A stretch of 64,000 bases of DNA from contig NZ_CP049910.1 in the NCBI RefSeq assembly GCF_011305995.1, forward strand, positions 4,650,001-4,714,000. Reading direction: 5' to 3'. Within the stretch, counting starts at the first letter, position 1. The number at the start of each line of letters is the position of its first letter. This stretch comes from Diaphorobacter sp. HDW4A. Lineage in GTDB: Bacteria > Pseudomonadota > Gammaproteobacteria > Burkholderiales > Burkholderiaceae_C. Positions 38,078-46,514 of this stretch are shown here, in pieces. The notes beneath the pieces were generated by a model, which did no database searches, was not told where the DNA came from, and saw only the letters and a program-made list of their open reading frames with translations. A program made the position numbers and the translations under genes.

Positions 38078-38788
38078 ATGCCCGCCCGACTCCTCCTCGT
38101 CGAAGACGACCCCGCGATTGCGCGTACCGTGATCTACACGCTGGAGCGCGAAGGTCTGCAGATCAACCACAGCCTGCTGCTCGGCGATGCCCGCGCGCAG
38201 ATCGTCGCCACGCGCTTCGACGCGCTGATCCTCGACGTCGGTCTGCCGGACGGCAACGGCCTCGAACTGCTACGCGAGCTGCGCCAGCACCCGCTGCACC
38301 AATCCACGCCGGTGCTTGTGCTGAGCGCGCATGGCGAAGAGATTGACCGCGTGCTCGGCCTCGAACTCGGCGCGGACGACTATGTCGCCAAACCGTTCAG
38401 CCCACGCGAACTCGCGGCACGCGTAAAGGGCCTGCTGCGCCGCGCGGCCCCCGCGCCTTTGGCTGCCGCCGCAGCACAACAGCCGGACGAACGCGGCCCG
38501 TTCCATGACGACGCGGTCGGCCAGCGCATGCGCTTCAACGGCCAGCCGCTCGCGCTCACGCGGCGCGAGTACCGGCTGCTGTCCACGCTGCTTGCTGGTG
38601 CCGGTCGCATCCATTCGCGCGACCACCTGCTCACCGCCGCCTGGGGCGACGACAGCGAGAGCACCGACCGCACCATCGACACCCACATCAAGACCCTGCG
38701 CGCCAAGCTGCGCGCAGTGGACGCCAGCTGCGACTACATCAGCACGCATCGCGGCATGGGGTACTCGCTCGAAGTGCCCAAGGGCTGA
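38078..38788 (+). CDS. creB: CreB response regulator
   Basis: This OmpR-type regulator of 236 residues has a receiver with LLLVEDDPAIA, phospho-accepting Asp53 (LILDVGLPDGNG) and Lys in YVAKPF. Its winged-helix DNA-binding domain contains RREYRLLSTLL and HIKTLRAKLRAV with RGMGYSLEV. It is followed by creC and creD, so the CreB assignment rests on sequence and on the creBCD order. A cre-tag, the known CreB target, lies before creD. The ATG at 38078 fits the family start. Confidence 0.92.
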   Translation: MPARLLLVEDDPAIARTVIYTLEREGLQINHSLLLGDARAQIVATRFDALILDVGLPDGNGLELLRELRQHPLHQSTPVLVLSAHGEEIDRVLGLELGADDYVAKPFSPRELAARVKGLLRRAAPAPLAAAAAQQPDERGPFHDDAVGQRMRFNGQPLALTRREYRLLSTLLAGAGRIHSRDHLLTAAWGDDSESTDRTIDTHIKTLRAKLRAVDASCDYISTHRGMGYSLEVPKG

Positions 38789-38794
38789 CACGCC

Positions 38795-40234
38795 ATGCGC
38801 CTCGGCCTGCGCCTGCTGTTCGCCTTCTTCCTGATCAACGGCATCGCCGCGTTCTTCGTGCTGCGCGTATTCACCGCCGAGATCAAGCCCAGCGTGCGCG
38901 AGGTGATGGAAGACATGATGGTGGACACCGCCAACATCCTCGCCGAACTCGCGAGCGAAGAAGTGGCGAGCGGGCGCATGAGCCTCGCCAATCTGCGCAC
39001 GCAGGACAGCACGTTCGCCCGCAGCGTCAAGCGCTATGCGATGCGGCCGGTGGACGCGAGCATCTGGGGGCTCTCCAAGCAGTCGCTGGACTACCGCATC
39101 TACGTGGTGGATGCGACCGGCCATGTGATCTTCGACAGCGAGGGCCGCGCCGAGGGCATGGACTATTCGCGCTGGCGCGACGTGGCGCTCACACTGCAAG
39201 GCAAATACGGCGCACGCGCCTCGCGCGACATTGCCGACGACGATTCGAGCGGCGTGATGTATGTGGCCGCACCGATTCTCGTCAACGACAAGATCGTCGG
39301 CGCGCTCACCGTCGCCAAGCCCACACGCACGGTGCAGCGCTTCATCGAGCGCGCCGAGCGCAAGGTGCTCAATGGCGGCGTGCTGCTGCTTGCGCTCTCG
39401 GCGCTGGTAGGCATCGCGATCACGCTGTGGATCGTCTGGCATGTGCGGCGACTGCGCGACTATGCGTTGAGCGTGCAGGGTCCGATCAACGCTGTCGCAC
39501 CGCCACCGCCCGTACCTGAAGTTCCCGGCGAACTCGGCGATCTGGCACGTGCCATGGACAGCATGCGCGAGCGGCTCGAGGGCCGGGACTACATCGAAGG
39601 CTACGTGCGCGCGCTCACGCATGAGCTCAAGAGCCCCGTGGCCGCGATTCGCGGCGCGGGTGAACTGCTGCAGGACGATATGCCGCCAGCCGACCGCGAA
39701 CAATTCGCCGCCCAGGTGGTCGAGCAGAGCGAGCGGCTGCAACGCCTGATCGACCGGCTGCTGGAGCTCAGCAAGCTCGAACAACGCCATCACGCCGACC
39801 CGGCCAAACCCGTGTCGCTGCACCGCTGCGCCGAGCACGCGCTCGCGCAATGCTCGGCCCGCGCACGCCAGCGCGGCGTTCAGCTGACGCTCACTGGCGA
39901 AGGCGCAAGTGGCCCATGGGAGGCCGATCTCGTCACCCTTGCCATCGGCAACCTGATCGACAACGCCATCGATTTTTCGCCCGAGGGCGGCACCGTGCGC
40001 GTCCAGGTGCAGGGCCGCCACGTCAGCGTCAGCGACGAGGGTCCCGGTGTACCCGAATATGCACTGCCGCGCCTTGGCGAGCGCTTCTTCACCACCGCAC
40101 GGCCCGACGGCGCGCGCAGCGGCTCGGGTCTCGGCCTCGCCATCGTGCGCCGCGTGCTCGACCTGCACGGCGGCGACTGGCAGCTCAGCAATCTGCATCC
40201 GGGCTTCCGCATTCAGTTGCAGTTCGGGCATTGA
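38795..40234 (+). CDS. creC: CreC sensor histidine kinase
   Basis: This membrane sensor kinase of 479 residues has an N-terminal helix (about 7-25), a periplasmic sensing region (about 28-190), a second helix (about 194-215), a HAMP-like linker, the phospho-accepting His276 in RALTHELKSPVAAIRG, and an HATPase domain with NLIDNAIDFSPEGG, DEGPGVP and SGLGLAIVRR. CreC responds to carbon source and growth conditions in E. coli and to penicillin-binding protein inhibition in Pseudomonas. It starts 6 nt after creB. Confidence 0.94.
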   Translation: MRLGLRLLFAFFLINGIAAFFVLRVFTAEIKPSVREVMEDMMVDTANILAELASEEVASGRMSLANLRTQDSTFARSVKRYAMRPVDASIWGLSKQSLDYRIYVVDATGHVIFDSEGRAEGMDYSRWRDVALTLQGKYGARASRDIADDDSSGVMYVAAPILVNDKIVGALTVAKPTRTVQRFIERAERKVLNGGVLLLALSALVGIAITLWIVWHVRRLRDYALSVQGPINAVAPPPPVPEVPGELGDLARAMDSMRERLEGRDYIEGYVRALTHELKSPVAAIRGAGELLQDDMPPADREQFAAQVVEQSERLQRLIDRLLELSKLEQRHHADPAKPVSLHRCAEHALAQCSARARQRGVQLTLTGEGASGPWEADLVTLAIGNLIDNAIDFSPEGGTVRVQVQGRHVSVSDEGPGVPEYALPRLGERFFTTARPDGARSGSGLGLAIVRRVLDLHGGDWQLSNLHPGFRIQLQFGH

Positions 40235-40254
40235 TTTGTAATTCGGCGAGGGAC

Positions 40255-40270
40255 TTCACCCTCGCTTCAC
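40255..40270 (+). promoter_or_regulatory. cre-tag (CreB binding site)
   Basis: TTCAC-CCTCGC-TTCAC is an exact match to the known CreB box TTCAC-N6-TTCAC. It lies 43 nt upstream of the creD start, in the 79-bp creC-creD gap, so creD should have its own CreB-controlled promoter. Confidence 0.88.
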
Positions 40271-40313
40271 AAACTTCATTGCGTCATCACGCCGCGCGCA
40301 AAAACTGCGCTCC

Positions 40314-41834
40314 ATGAAACATCCTTCATGGAGCAATACCTTGAGATTCCCCCTCCTCACCAAGCTGACGGCGCTGCTGCTCGTCATCGTGCTGTTGATG
40401 TTCGGTCTGTCGATGATCGAAGGCGTGGTGCGCGACCGCCAGTACTACCGCAGTGAAACCGAACGCAGCGTGGTGCAGAGCCTCGCGGGCTCGCAGACGC
40501 TGGTCGGCCCGATCATCCACAGCTCCTGCGTCGAGAGCTGGGACGTGGTCAGCGGCACGGGCAAGGACCGCAGCGTGCACGAGCAGCGCCGCGAGTTCAT
40601 GCTCACGGCCCTGCCCGAGAACCTCAAGGTGCGCACTGGCGCGGTGATGGAAGAACGCACACGGGGCCTGCACAAGGTGAACGCGTACACGCTCAAGGCC
40701 CAAGTGACCGCCGAATGGCCAGGCCTCGCTCAGTTGCAACCGCAGCGCTCGATGAAGGATTCGCGCATGCAGTGCGGTGCACCGATCCTGATGATGGGCG
40801 TGGGGGATGCGCGCGGCATTCGCACCGCGCAGATGGAGCTCGACGGCAAGAACGTCGCGCTCAAGCCCGGCACCTTCCACCCGATCTACACGCGCGGCCT
40901 GCATGCCTCGTTGCCTGATTCGATCCGCAATGACAAGGCACCGGTGAATGTCTCGCTCGACCTCGAACTGGTGGGCACGCAGAACGTGTCCTTCGTGCCC
41001 ATCGCCGGCAACAACGACGTGCAGATGCAGAGCAGCTGGCCGCACCCCTCGTTCGCCGGCCGATTTCTTCCATCCGAGCGGGACGTGAGCGACGAGGGCT
41101 TCAAAGCCAACTGGCGCGTGTCGTCTCTCGCCACCACGGCGCAGCAGGATGTGCGCCTCGGCCGCCGTGTCTGCAACGCGGGTGCAGATCAGGAAGAGTA
41201 CTACGGCGGTCGCACCTACAACAACAGTGATGCTGCTGCTACCGCTGCGGCAGCGGTCACGTCAGCTACCGAGGTCGCGACAATCCAGACCCAGCCCGCC
41301 CCCGGTTGCGCAGACAGCTTCAGCGTCTCCTTCGTCGATCCGGTAAACCCCTATTCGCTGTCCGACCGCGCGATCAAGTACGGCGTGCTGTTCATCGCCC
41401 TCACCTTCGTAGCCGTGGGCCTGTTCGAGCTGATGAAGAAACTGCGCGTGCACCCGGTGCAATACCTGCTCGTCGGCGCGGCGCTGTGCAGCTTCTTCCT
41501 GCTGCTGGTGAGCCTGTCGGAGCATCTGTCGTTCGGCCTGTCGTATGCGATGGCCTCGGGCGCCTGCGTGCTGCTACTCGGCTACTACGCGAGTCACATC
41601 CTCGGCGGCTGGAAGATGGGCTTTCCGTTCGGTCTCGGCATCGCGCTGCTCTACGGCATGCTCTATGTGCTGCTGCAGCTCGAACAGACCGCGCTGGTCG
41701 TCGGTTCGATTGCGCTGTTCGTGGTACTGGGTGTGGTGATGGTGCTGACGCGCAAGGTGAACTGGTACGAGCTCACGACACGCAGCAACGGCAATAGCAG
41801 CAGCAACAAGGCACAAGAAGGAGCCACAGCATGA
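40314..41834 (+). CDS. creD: Inner membrane protein CreD
   Basis: CreD (506 residues) is an inner membrane protein that in enterobacteria and Pseudomonas is the main CreBC target and affects envelope integrity and beta-lactam response. An N-terminal helix (about 18-38) is followed by the conserved RDRQYYRSETERSVVQSLAG and GPIIH, a large periplasmic domain (to about 340), and a C-terminal bundle of about six helices (DRAIKYGVLFIALTFVAVGL onward). A Ser/Asn-rich tail ends the protein. Its 3' end overlaps the next small gene. Confidence 0.94.
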   Translation: MKHPSWSNTLRFPLLTKLTALLLVIVLLMFGLSMIEGVVRDRQYYRSETERSVVQSLAGSQTLVGPIIHSSCVESWDVVSGTGKDRSVHEQRREFMLTALPENLKVRTGAVMEERTRGLHKVNAYTLKAQVTAEWPGLAQLQPQRSMKDSRMQCGAPILMMGVGDARGIRTAQMELDGKNVALKPGTFHPIYTRGLHASLPDSIRNDKAPVNVSLDLELVGTQNVSFVPIAGNNDVQMQSSWPHPSFAGRFLPSERDVSDEGFKANWRVSSLATTAQQDVRLGRRVCNAGADQEEYYGGRTYNNSDAAATAAAAVTSATEVATIQTQPAPGCADSFSVSFVDPVNPYSLSDRAIKYGVLFIALTFVAVGLFELMKKLRVHPVQYLLVGAALCSFFLLLVSLSEHLSFGLSYAMASGACVLLLGYYASHILGGWKMGFPFGLGIALLYGMLYVLLQLEQTALVVGSIALFVVLGVVMVLTRKVNWYELTTRSNGNSSSNKAQEGATA

Positions 41835-42091
41835 TCGCCCTCGTACGCCCCGAATGCAGTGGCCCGTCGCTGTCGTTTGACGAAGTTCAGCGCGTGCAGC
41901 GCTATCACGACCGCCTGACCCGCGCGCTCGCCGCGCGCGACCAGCAGTCGCTACGGCGTGCCAAACAGCGTGTGCTGGCCGCCGCGTACGCCCCGAGGCG
42001 ACGCATCAGCTCGCCCGCGTTTCGCAACGCGCTGCGTCAACTTTCATGGCACATGGCGGCCATGCTGCTCACGCGGGACCGGGCGAGATAA
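41831..42091 (+). CDS. Small basic protein coupled to creD
   Basis: This ORF of 86 codons starts with ATGA overlapping the creD stop and has AAGGAG upstream, so translation is probably coupled. The product is rich in Arg and Ala (VQRYHDRLTRALAARDQQSL, RRAKQRVLAAA), likely helical and basic, without a signal peptide or membrane segment. I do not recognise it. The position suggests it works with the Cre response. It ends directly against the convergent hemerythrin gene. Confidence 0.65.
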   Translation: MIALVRPECSGPSLSFDEVQRVQRYHDRLTRALAARDQQSLRRAKQRVLAAAYAPRRRISSPAFRNALRQLSWHMAAMLLTRDRAR

Positions 42092-42613
42092 CTAGTGAAG
42101 GACAGCGGCGTGCGCCTCGTCGTGTTCCGCCACCTCATCGTCGCCCGAGGAACACGCGCCGCCGCAGCCATGGATAGGTTCGCTGGGCAGGTGATCCGGA
42201 GAGGTCACCTCGCCCGTGAGCGGGTTGTAGCCCACGCGGCGCAGATGCAGCGCCAGCGCCGAGTCCATCATCTGCGTGTGCTGCACCACCCAGACCGCCA
42301 GTTCGCGGCCCATCTCGCGCAGCACAAACAGCTCGCCTTTTTCGGCACGCACCAAGCCCTCGCGCATCACCTGCAGCACCACCTTGTGCTGCACGCTGTG
42401 GCAGTTGCCCGAGGCAAATTTCGTCGCTTCCATCCAGCGATCTTCCTGCCCGAAATGGTGCTCCGTGTGTGCGATCAGATCCTGCCACACGGGAATCAGT
42501 TCGACATCTTCCGCGGCGTCCACCGCCTGCAGCAGTTCGACGAATTCCTGGTGGGTATCGTCCATCATCGGCAGGTCCAGCGCCAGCTCTTCGGACCATC
42601 TGAGAGTGCTCAT
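42092..42613 (-). CDS. Bacteriohemerythrin-like protein
   Basis: This protein of 173 residues has a hemerythrin four-helix domain (about 1-125) with the diiron ligands at expected places: His21 (DDTHQEF), His in AHTEHH and Glu in GQED (about 49-57), His72 and His76 (CHSVQHK), and His112 with Asp117 (QHTQMMD). Such proteins bind O2 and may sense or store it, or handle NO. A C-terminal tail of about 45 residues with two Cys (HGCGGACSSG) and acidic/His-rich residues is additional. The start at 42613 fits the domain start MSTLRWSEEL. Confidence 0.92.
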   Translation of the reverse strand: MSTLRWSEELALDLPMMDDTHQEFVELLQAVDAAEDVELIPVWQDLIAHTEHHFGQEDRWMEATKFASGNCHSVQHKVVLQVMREGLVRAEKGELFVLREMGRELAVWVVQHTQMMDSALALHLRRVGYNPLTGEVTSPDHLPSEPIHGCGGACSSGDDEVAEHDEAHAAVLH

Positions 42614-42770
42614 TGCTTCATTGCTCCTTCTTCGGTTGGGCCTGAAGCAAGCATCGCCATGTGCCATGAATTTGTTTCAGGTGTTGCCGAAGGTTAGAAG
42701 CCAAGGAGTGCGTACACCTTGATGTACATCATCACCCAACAGCGGCGCCATGCATGTGGCAAGTAACAGC

Positions 42771-43580
42771 TCAAATCGCCGGGTAGAACCCTGTGCCATC
42801 AGGCCATGGCGTGAGCACTTCAAAGCCGGTGTCTGTCACTGCCACCATGTGCTCCCACTGCGCAGAAAGTGATTTGTCATTGGTGATCACCGTCCAGCCA
42901 TCGCTGAGCTCACGCGTCGCCGCCTTGCCCGCGTTGAGCATCGGCTCGATCGTGAAGATCATGCCCGGCTCGAGCACCAGCCCCTGACCTTGCACGCCAT
43001 AGTGCAGCACCTGCGGATCATCGTGGTAGACCGTACCGATGCCGTGACCGCAGTACTCGCGCACCACGCCAAAACGCTCGCGCTGTGCAATGCTCTGGAT
43101 CGCGAAACCGATGTCACCCAACGTCGCGCCGGGCTTCACCGCGCGGATGCCCGCAAGCAACGCCTCGTAGGTCGTCTCGACCAGCCGCTTGGCCTGATTG
43201 CCCGGCTGCCCCACGTAGTACATCCGGCTCGTGTCGCCAATCCAGCCACGCGCCGTGGTCACCGCCACATCCACATTGATGATGTCGCCATCCTTGAGGA
43301 TCTCCGCCGCCGACGGAATGCCGTGGCACACGACATGGTTCACCGAAGTGCACACTGTCTTCGGAAACCCGCCGTAGCCGATGTTCGTCGCCACGCACTG
43401 CAACTCGTTCACGATGTAGTCGTGGCACAGCTTGTCGAGATCGTCCGTGCTCACGCCCGGCTGCACATGCGGCGTAAGCATCGCCAGCACCTTCGCCGCC
43501 AGCCCACCCGCCTCACGAGACAACGCAATCTCGTCCGCACCCCGAATCGGCACAGACCGCACTTTTCCGCGACGACTCAT
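42771..43580 (-). CDS. map: Type I methionine aminopeptidase
   Basis: This protein of 269 residues removes N-terminal Met from nascent proteins. The five metal ligands are in place: Asp in INVDVAV, Asp in GDTSRMYY, His in CGHGIG, Glu in FTIEPML and Glu in QWEHMV. Its start ATGA overlaps the stop of the upstream ParD-like gene, so both are one translational unit. The classical map gene of bacteria lies next to rpsB, which is not here; this may be a second map copy (inference). Confidence 0.95.
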   Translation of the reverse strand: MSRRGKVRSVPIRGADEIALSREAGGLAAKVLAMLTPHVQPGVSTDDLDKLCHDYIVNELQCVATNIGYGGFPKTVCTSVNHVVCHGIPSAAEILKDGDIINVDVAVTTARGWIGDTSRMYYVGQPGNQAKRLVETTYEALLAGIRAVKPGATLGDIGFAIQSIAQRERFGVVREYCGHGIGTVYHDDPQVLHYGVQGQGLVLEPGMIFTIEPMLNAGKAATRELSDGWTVITNDKSLSAQWEHMVAVTDTGFEVLTPWPDGTGFYPAI

Positions 43581-43828
43581 GCCTTGCCCTCCACCAGACG
43601 CACAGGCGAGGCGGCGGTACCGCCCCCGGCTTCTACTTCGGCATCAGCCAGACGCGCATTCGCCAGCAGCAATGCACAAATGCCCGCGTAGTTGAGGTGT
43701 GGATGAATCTCCGCCAGTTGCCCCACACGCAGCCAATGTTCGGCCTGTGCATTGATGGAGCGGCTCATGGCAGAGCTGGAGAGACGGATCTGATCGTGCA
43801 GATCGTCGGAGATTTTGACGATTCCCAT
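43577..43828 (-). CDS. ParD-like antitoxin-family protein
   Basis: This protein of 83 residues begins MGIVKISDDLHDQIRLSSSA, as in the ParD-like family, a ribbon-helix-helix-type group related to type II antitoxins. Ser-rich RSINAQAEHWLRVGQL follows. There is no ParE-type toxin gene next to it; instead the stop overlaps the start of map by 4 bp. It may bind DNA and regulate this unit, or act on the Map protein (inference). Start 43828 was chosen because the family begins there. Confidence 0.8.
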   Translation of the reverse strand: MGIVKISDDLHDQIRLSSSAMSRSINAQAEHWLRVGQLAEIHPHLNYAGICALLLANARLADAEVEAGGGTAASPVRLVEGKA

Positions 43829-43886
43829 CCAGGAATTATACGATTTATATACAAACCATATACTCATTCAGGAAACTCACGCCCCA

Positions 43887-44078
43887 CATCTCGCGAAGTC
43901 GCGAGATGCGCGGCACGAGCGCAGCGACGTGCCAAACATTCCTCTTTCCAAACTGATTTCCGGCGGTTGTCCGAACGGAGCGACGCAGTCGCGCAGAGAG
44001 TTCCGCCGGAGGTATTCAAAGCGCATTTTTGGTGACTTTTTGGGCAAGACCAAAAAGTTACTCGCCCGCCGGGGCGAG
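43887..44078. repeat. Hairpin-dense intergenic element, REP-like
   Basis: This is the core of a 288-bp gap without a gene. Successive inverted repeats are: CATCTCGCGA/TCGCGAGATG (43887-43908), GGCACG/CGTGCC (43912-43933), TCCGGCGG/CCGCCGGA (43959-44010) enclosing GCGAC/GTCGC (43980-43992), ACTTTTTGG/CCAAAAAGT (44035-44058) and CTCGCCC/GGGCGAG (44061-44078). The ACTTTTTGG hairpin plus the GC-rich hairpin resembles repeated extragenic elements I recall from Comamonadaceae genomes. Only one copy lies in this window. Confidence 0.55.
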
Positions 44079-44116
44079 ACCCGGCCTCCGCCCTCAACCC
44101 AAGGGCGAAAGAGAAC

Positions 44117-44761
44117 TCAGTGCGAAAGATGCAACCCACACTCGCGGTTGTCTTCCCCCTTGGTAGGGTCCACATAATCAAAGTTGTTAGGCAGCCCATG
44201 CTCCACGAGATACTCGTAAAGCTGCTTGGACGACCAATGCAACAACGGCGCCACCTTGATCAACCCATCCGGATTGATGCTCACCGGCTCCATCGCAGCC
44301 CGCACCGCCGTATCCGTAGCCCGCAGCGCAGTGAACCAGACCTGCGGCGCCGTCTCCCGCAACGCGCGGGCAAACGGCTCGAGCTTTACCTCGGCGGTGA
44401 AGGCCTCATGGCGCGGATCATCGAGCGCAGGCACCGGTCCATCCACCGCCTCGCGATGCGCACGCGAGCGCAACGGCAGATAGATCGACAGGTTGAGCCC
44501 CAACTGCTTGGTCACTTCATCGGCGAACTGGTAGGTCGCCTCAGTGTTGTAGCCGTTGTCCATCCAGATCACGCGCATATCCGGCTGGGCCTTGGCGCAC
44601 ATGTGCAGAATCACCGCCTCGAACGGGCGGAAATTCGTCGTGACGATGTTGGTCTTGGAGAGGCCCACGGCCCAGTTGACAAGGCCCTGCGCATCGCGGC
44701 CGAGCGTGGCGTTGATGTAGGCAAGGTCGATGTTGTTGCTGCTGTCTTGTGCTTGGCTCAT
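44117..44761 (-). CDS. cysH: Phosphoadenosine phosphosulfate reductase family protein
   Basis: This protein of 214 residues is of the PAPS/APS reductase family, which reduces activated sulfate to sulfite using thioredoxin. The C-terminal catalytic Cys is in ECGLH, and the ATP-pyrophosphatase-like motifs (NIVTTNFRPFEAVILHM) are seen. It lacks the CC and CxxC pairs that hold the 4Fe-4S cluster in APS reductases, so a PAPS-type enzyme is indicated. It stands apart from other cys genes and follows the lipid transport operon by 53 bp. A non-assimilatory relative cannot be excluded. Confidence 0.85.
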   Translation of the reverse strand: MSQAQDSSNNIDLAYINATLGRDAQGLVNWAVGLSKTNIVTTNFRPFEAVILHMCAKAQPDMRVIWMDNGYNTEATYQFADEVTKQLGLNLSIYLPLRSRAHREAVDGPVPALDDPRHEAFTAEVKLEPFARALRETAPQVWFTALRATDTAVRAAMEPVSINPDGLIKVAPLLHWSSKQLYEYLVEHGLPNNFDYVDPTKGEDNRECGLHLSH

Positions 44762-44814
44762 TGTGCTCAGCTTCGGTTCATATCAAAAAATCCGTGGTCG
44801 CAATCGCGTTCGGT

Positions 44815-45525
44815 TCACTGCCCGCTTTGCTCAACCCATTTGGCAATGTCTTCGGCCACCTGCGCCGCAGCATCGGCCAGCGCCTTGGCACCGCCTGCGG
44901 CATTCGCAGAGGCCGCCGGGCGCTGCGCCACGAACAGGCGCTGCGCGATCAATTCGTCGCCCGCCTTGAGCGAATCGACCAGCGAGGCGCGCACGCGCAC
45001 GAGGCCCACGCTTTCGCGCTCGGAGCTGAACACCTGGCTGAACTCCTCGACCTCGGCGCGCAGCACCGTGGGCGACTTCCCGCCCTTGACCTGTTGATCG
45101 ATGTTGGTGTCGCCATAGATCACCGCGCGCTGTGGGCTCAGACGGTCCCGCACGGCCTGCTGCATCAGCGTGGCCGGGGGCTGACTCCAACGTGCGAGCG
45201 TGTAGGGGTGCAGCAACTGGCCGTTGGAATAGGCCAGGCGATAGAACACCGCCGTGCGTCCATCAGGCAGGCCGGTGGAGGTGAAATCGCTCAGCGCAAT
45301 CGGCGGCAGCGTCGGCTTCTGCGTAGCCTGATCGGCAGGCAACTGCTGCAGGCCGGGACCAAAGTCATACACATCGGCGCGTTGCGGCGGCGTGGGCAGG
45401 ATCGAGCCGCAGCCGGTCACGGTCAGCACGCCCAGCATCAGCACCAACGCTGCGGTCAGGCCTTTTGTGGAGCGCTTCGAGAAGATGGCGGTGTTCATGA
45501 GCGAATGCCTCATTCGTTGGTTCAT
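44815..45525 (-). CDS. ABC-type transport auxiliary lipoprotein (PqiC-like)
   Basis: This is a lipoprotein of 236 residues with lipobox TVTGC, near residue 39. The mature part resembles the PqiC/DUF330 family (VYDFGP, then SDFTSTGLPDGRTAVFYRLAY and a conserved VLRAEVEEFSQVF), which pairs with MCE proteins at the outer membrane. Its ATG overlaps the stop of the MCE gene (ATGA), so it belongs to the lipid transport operon. An alternative Met ten codons in would also give a normal signal peptide. Confidence 0.87.
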   Translation of the reverse strand: MNQRMRHSLMNTAIFSKRSTKGLTAALVLMLGVLTVTGCGSILPTPPQRADVYDFGPGLQQLPADQATQKPTLPPIALSDFTSTGLPDGRTAVFYRLAYSNGQLLHPYTLARWSQPPATLMQQAVRDRLSPQRAVIYGDTNIDQQVKGGKSPTVLRAEVEEFSQVFSSERESVGLVRVRASLVDSLKAGDELIAQRLFVAQRPAASANAAGGAKALADAAAQVAEDIAKWVEQSGQ

Positions 45526-46514
45526 TTCGTCGCCGCAGGTGCAGCAAAGGCCGGTGCGACAAAGCCGGGCTCGCCGGGGCCTGCGGAGCCGCTGCCGTTG
45601 CCGTAGATCAGCGACTGCGGGTTGTCGCTGATGTTGTCGGCCGTGCGGCCAAGGCGGTGCGCGGCGCGGCCGGTTTCGTCGGCAGCACGGTTCAGGCGCG
45701 GCAGGGTCACGCGGCCAAAACGGTCGGCCGCAGCAGCGAGCGACTGTGCGCTGCTGGCGATTTCCTTGACCGGGCCGCCCTCCTGACTCAGGCCCTGCAC
45801 GGTCTTGCCGATGTCGTTGGCCGCCGCCGCCGCGCTGTTGCCTGCGGCGCGCAGCGAAGCCAGCGTCTGCTGTGCATCCTTGGCCAGGCCCGGCATGGTG
45901 GCAAGCGCCGGATCGAGCTTGGTGGCCACCGTGTTGTCGAGGCGCTTGACCAGCACGTTCACATTGCCCGCCGCCTCGCCGAGCTGAGCGATGGCGACGC
46001 TGAAATTCTTCTGGTTCTCGTCGCCGAGCAAGGTGTTGAGCTTTCGCGTCGCCTCGTTCACCTGCACCATGATGTTGGGAATCTGCTCTGCGATCTGACT
46101 GAACTGCGAGGACTGCAGAGGCAGACGCGGAATGCCGTCTTCACCCACCGGAATCGGCTCGATGGGCGAATCCGCATCGTCGAGCTGCACATGTGCCAGA
46201 CCCGTCACACCCTGATAACCGAGCGTCGCAAAAGTGGTGTTGCTGATCGGCGCGTTCTCGTTCACCGCGATGCGGATCAGCACGTTGCCACTGGCCTCGC
46301 GGTCAAAGCCGACCGAGGTGACCTTGCCGACCGCCACACCCTTGTAGCGCACGGCGGCCTGCGGCTGCAGACCCGTGACGCTTTCCTTGCTCGACAGCTC
46401 AAAGACCTTGTAGTCCGTCTTGTCGCGCGAGAGCCAGAGACCGAGGCCGGCGAGCAGCGCCGCCACCAAGATCACGAAGATGCCCGCAGCCAGTGCGTGA
46501 GACTTGTTTTCCAT
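45522..46514 (-). CDS. MCE (MlaD-like) substrate-binding protein
   Basis: This protein of 330 residues has one N-terminal helix (about 8-28), a single MCE domain (about 38-120, with VTGLQPQAAVRYKGVAVGKV and GYQGVTGLAHVQL) and a long coiled-coil-like region rich in Ala. It should hold phospholipid or similar lipids in the periplasm beside the ABC transporter. It overlaps the ATPase gene by 1 bp. It is longer than E. coli MlaD (183), like the PqiB/LetB-type or Ttg2C-like proteins. Confidence 0.9.
   Translation of the reverse strand: MENKSHALAAGIFVILVAALLAGLGLWLSRDKTDYKVFELSSKESVTGLQPQAAVRYKGVAVGKVTSVGFDREASGNVLIRIAVNENAPISNTTFATLGYQGVTGLAHVQLDDADSPIEPIPVGEDGIPRLPLQSSQFSQIAEQIPNIMVQVNEATRKLNTLLGDENQKNFSVAIAQLGEAAGNVNVLVKRLDNTVATKLDPALATMPGLAKDAQQTLASLRAAGNSAAAAANDIGKTVQGLSQEGGPVKEIASSAQSLAAAADRFGRVTLPRLNRAADETGRAAHRLGRTADNISDNPQSLIYGNGSGSAGPGEPGFVAPAFAAPAATK

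Noticed and set aside
38270..40231. 653-codon open frame opposite creB and creC
   Set aside because: It is a composition-driven shadow of two well-identified genes.
43577..43828. Classical ParDE toxin-antitoxin module
   Set aside because: No ParE-like or other toxin gene is adjacent; the coupled neighbour is a full methionine aminopeptidase.
44117..44761. CysH as an APS reductase with a 4Fe-4S cluster
   Set aside because: The CC and CxxC pairs needed for the cluster are absent; only the ECGLH Cys remains.
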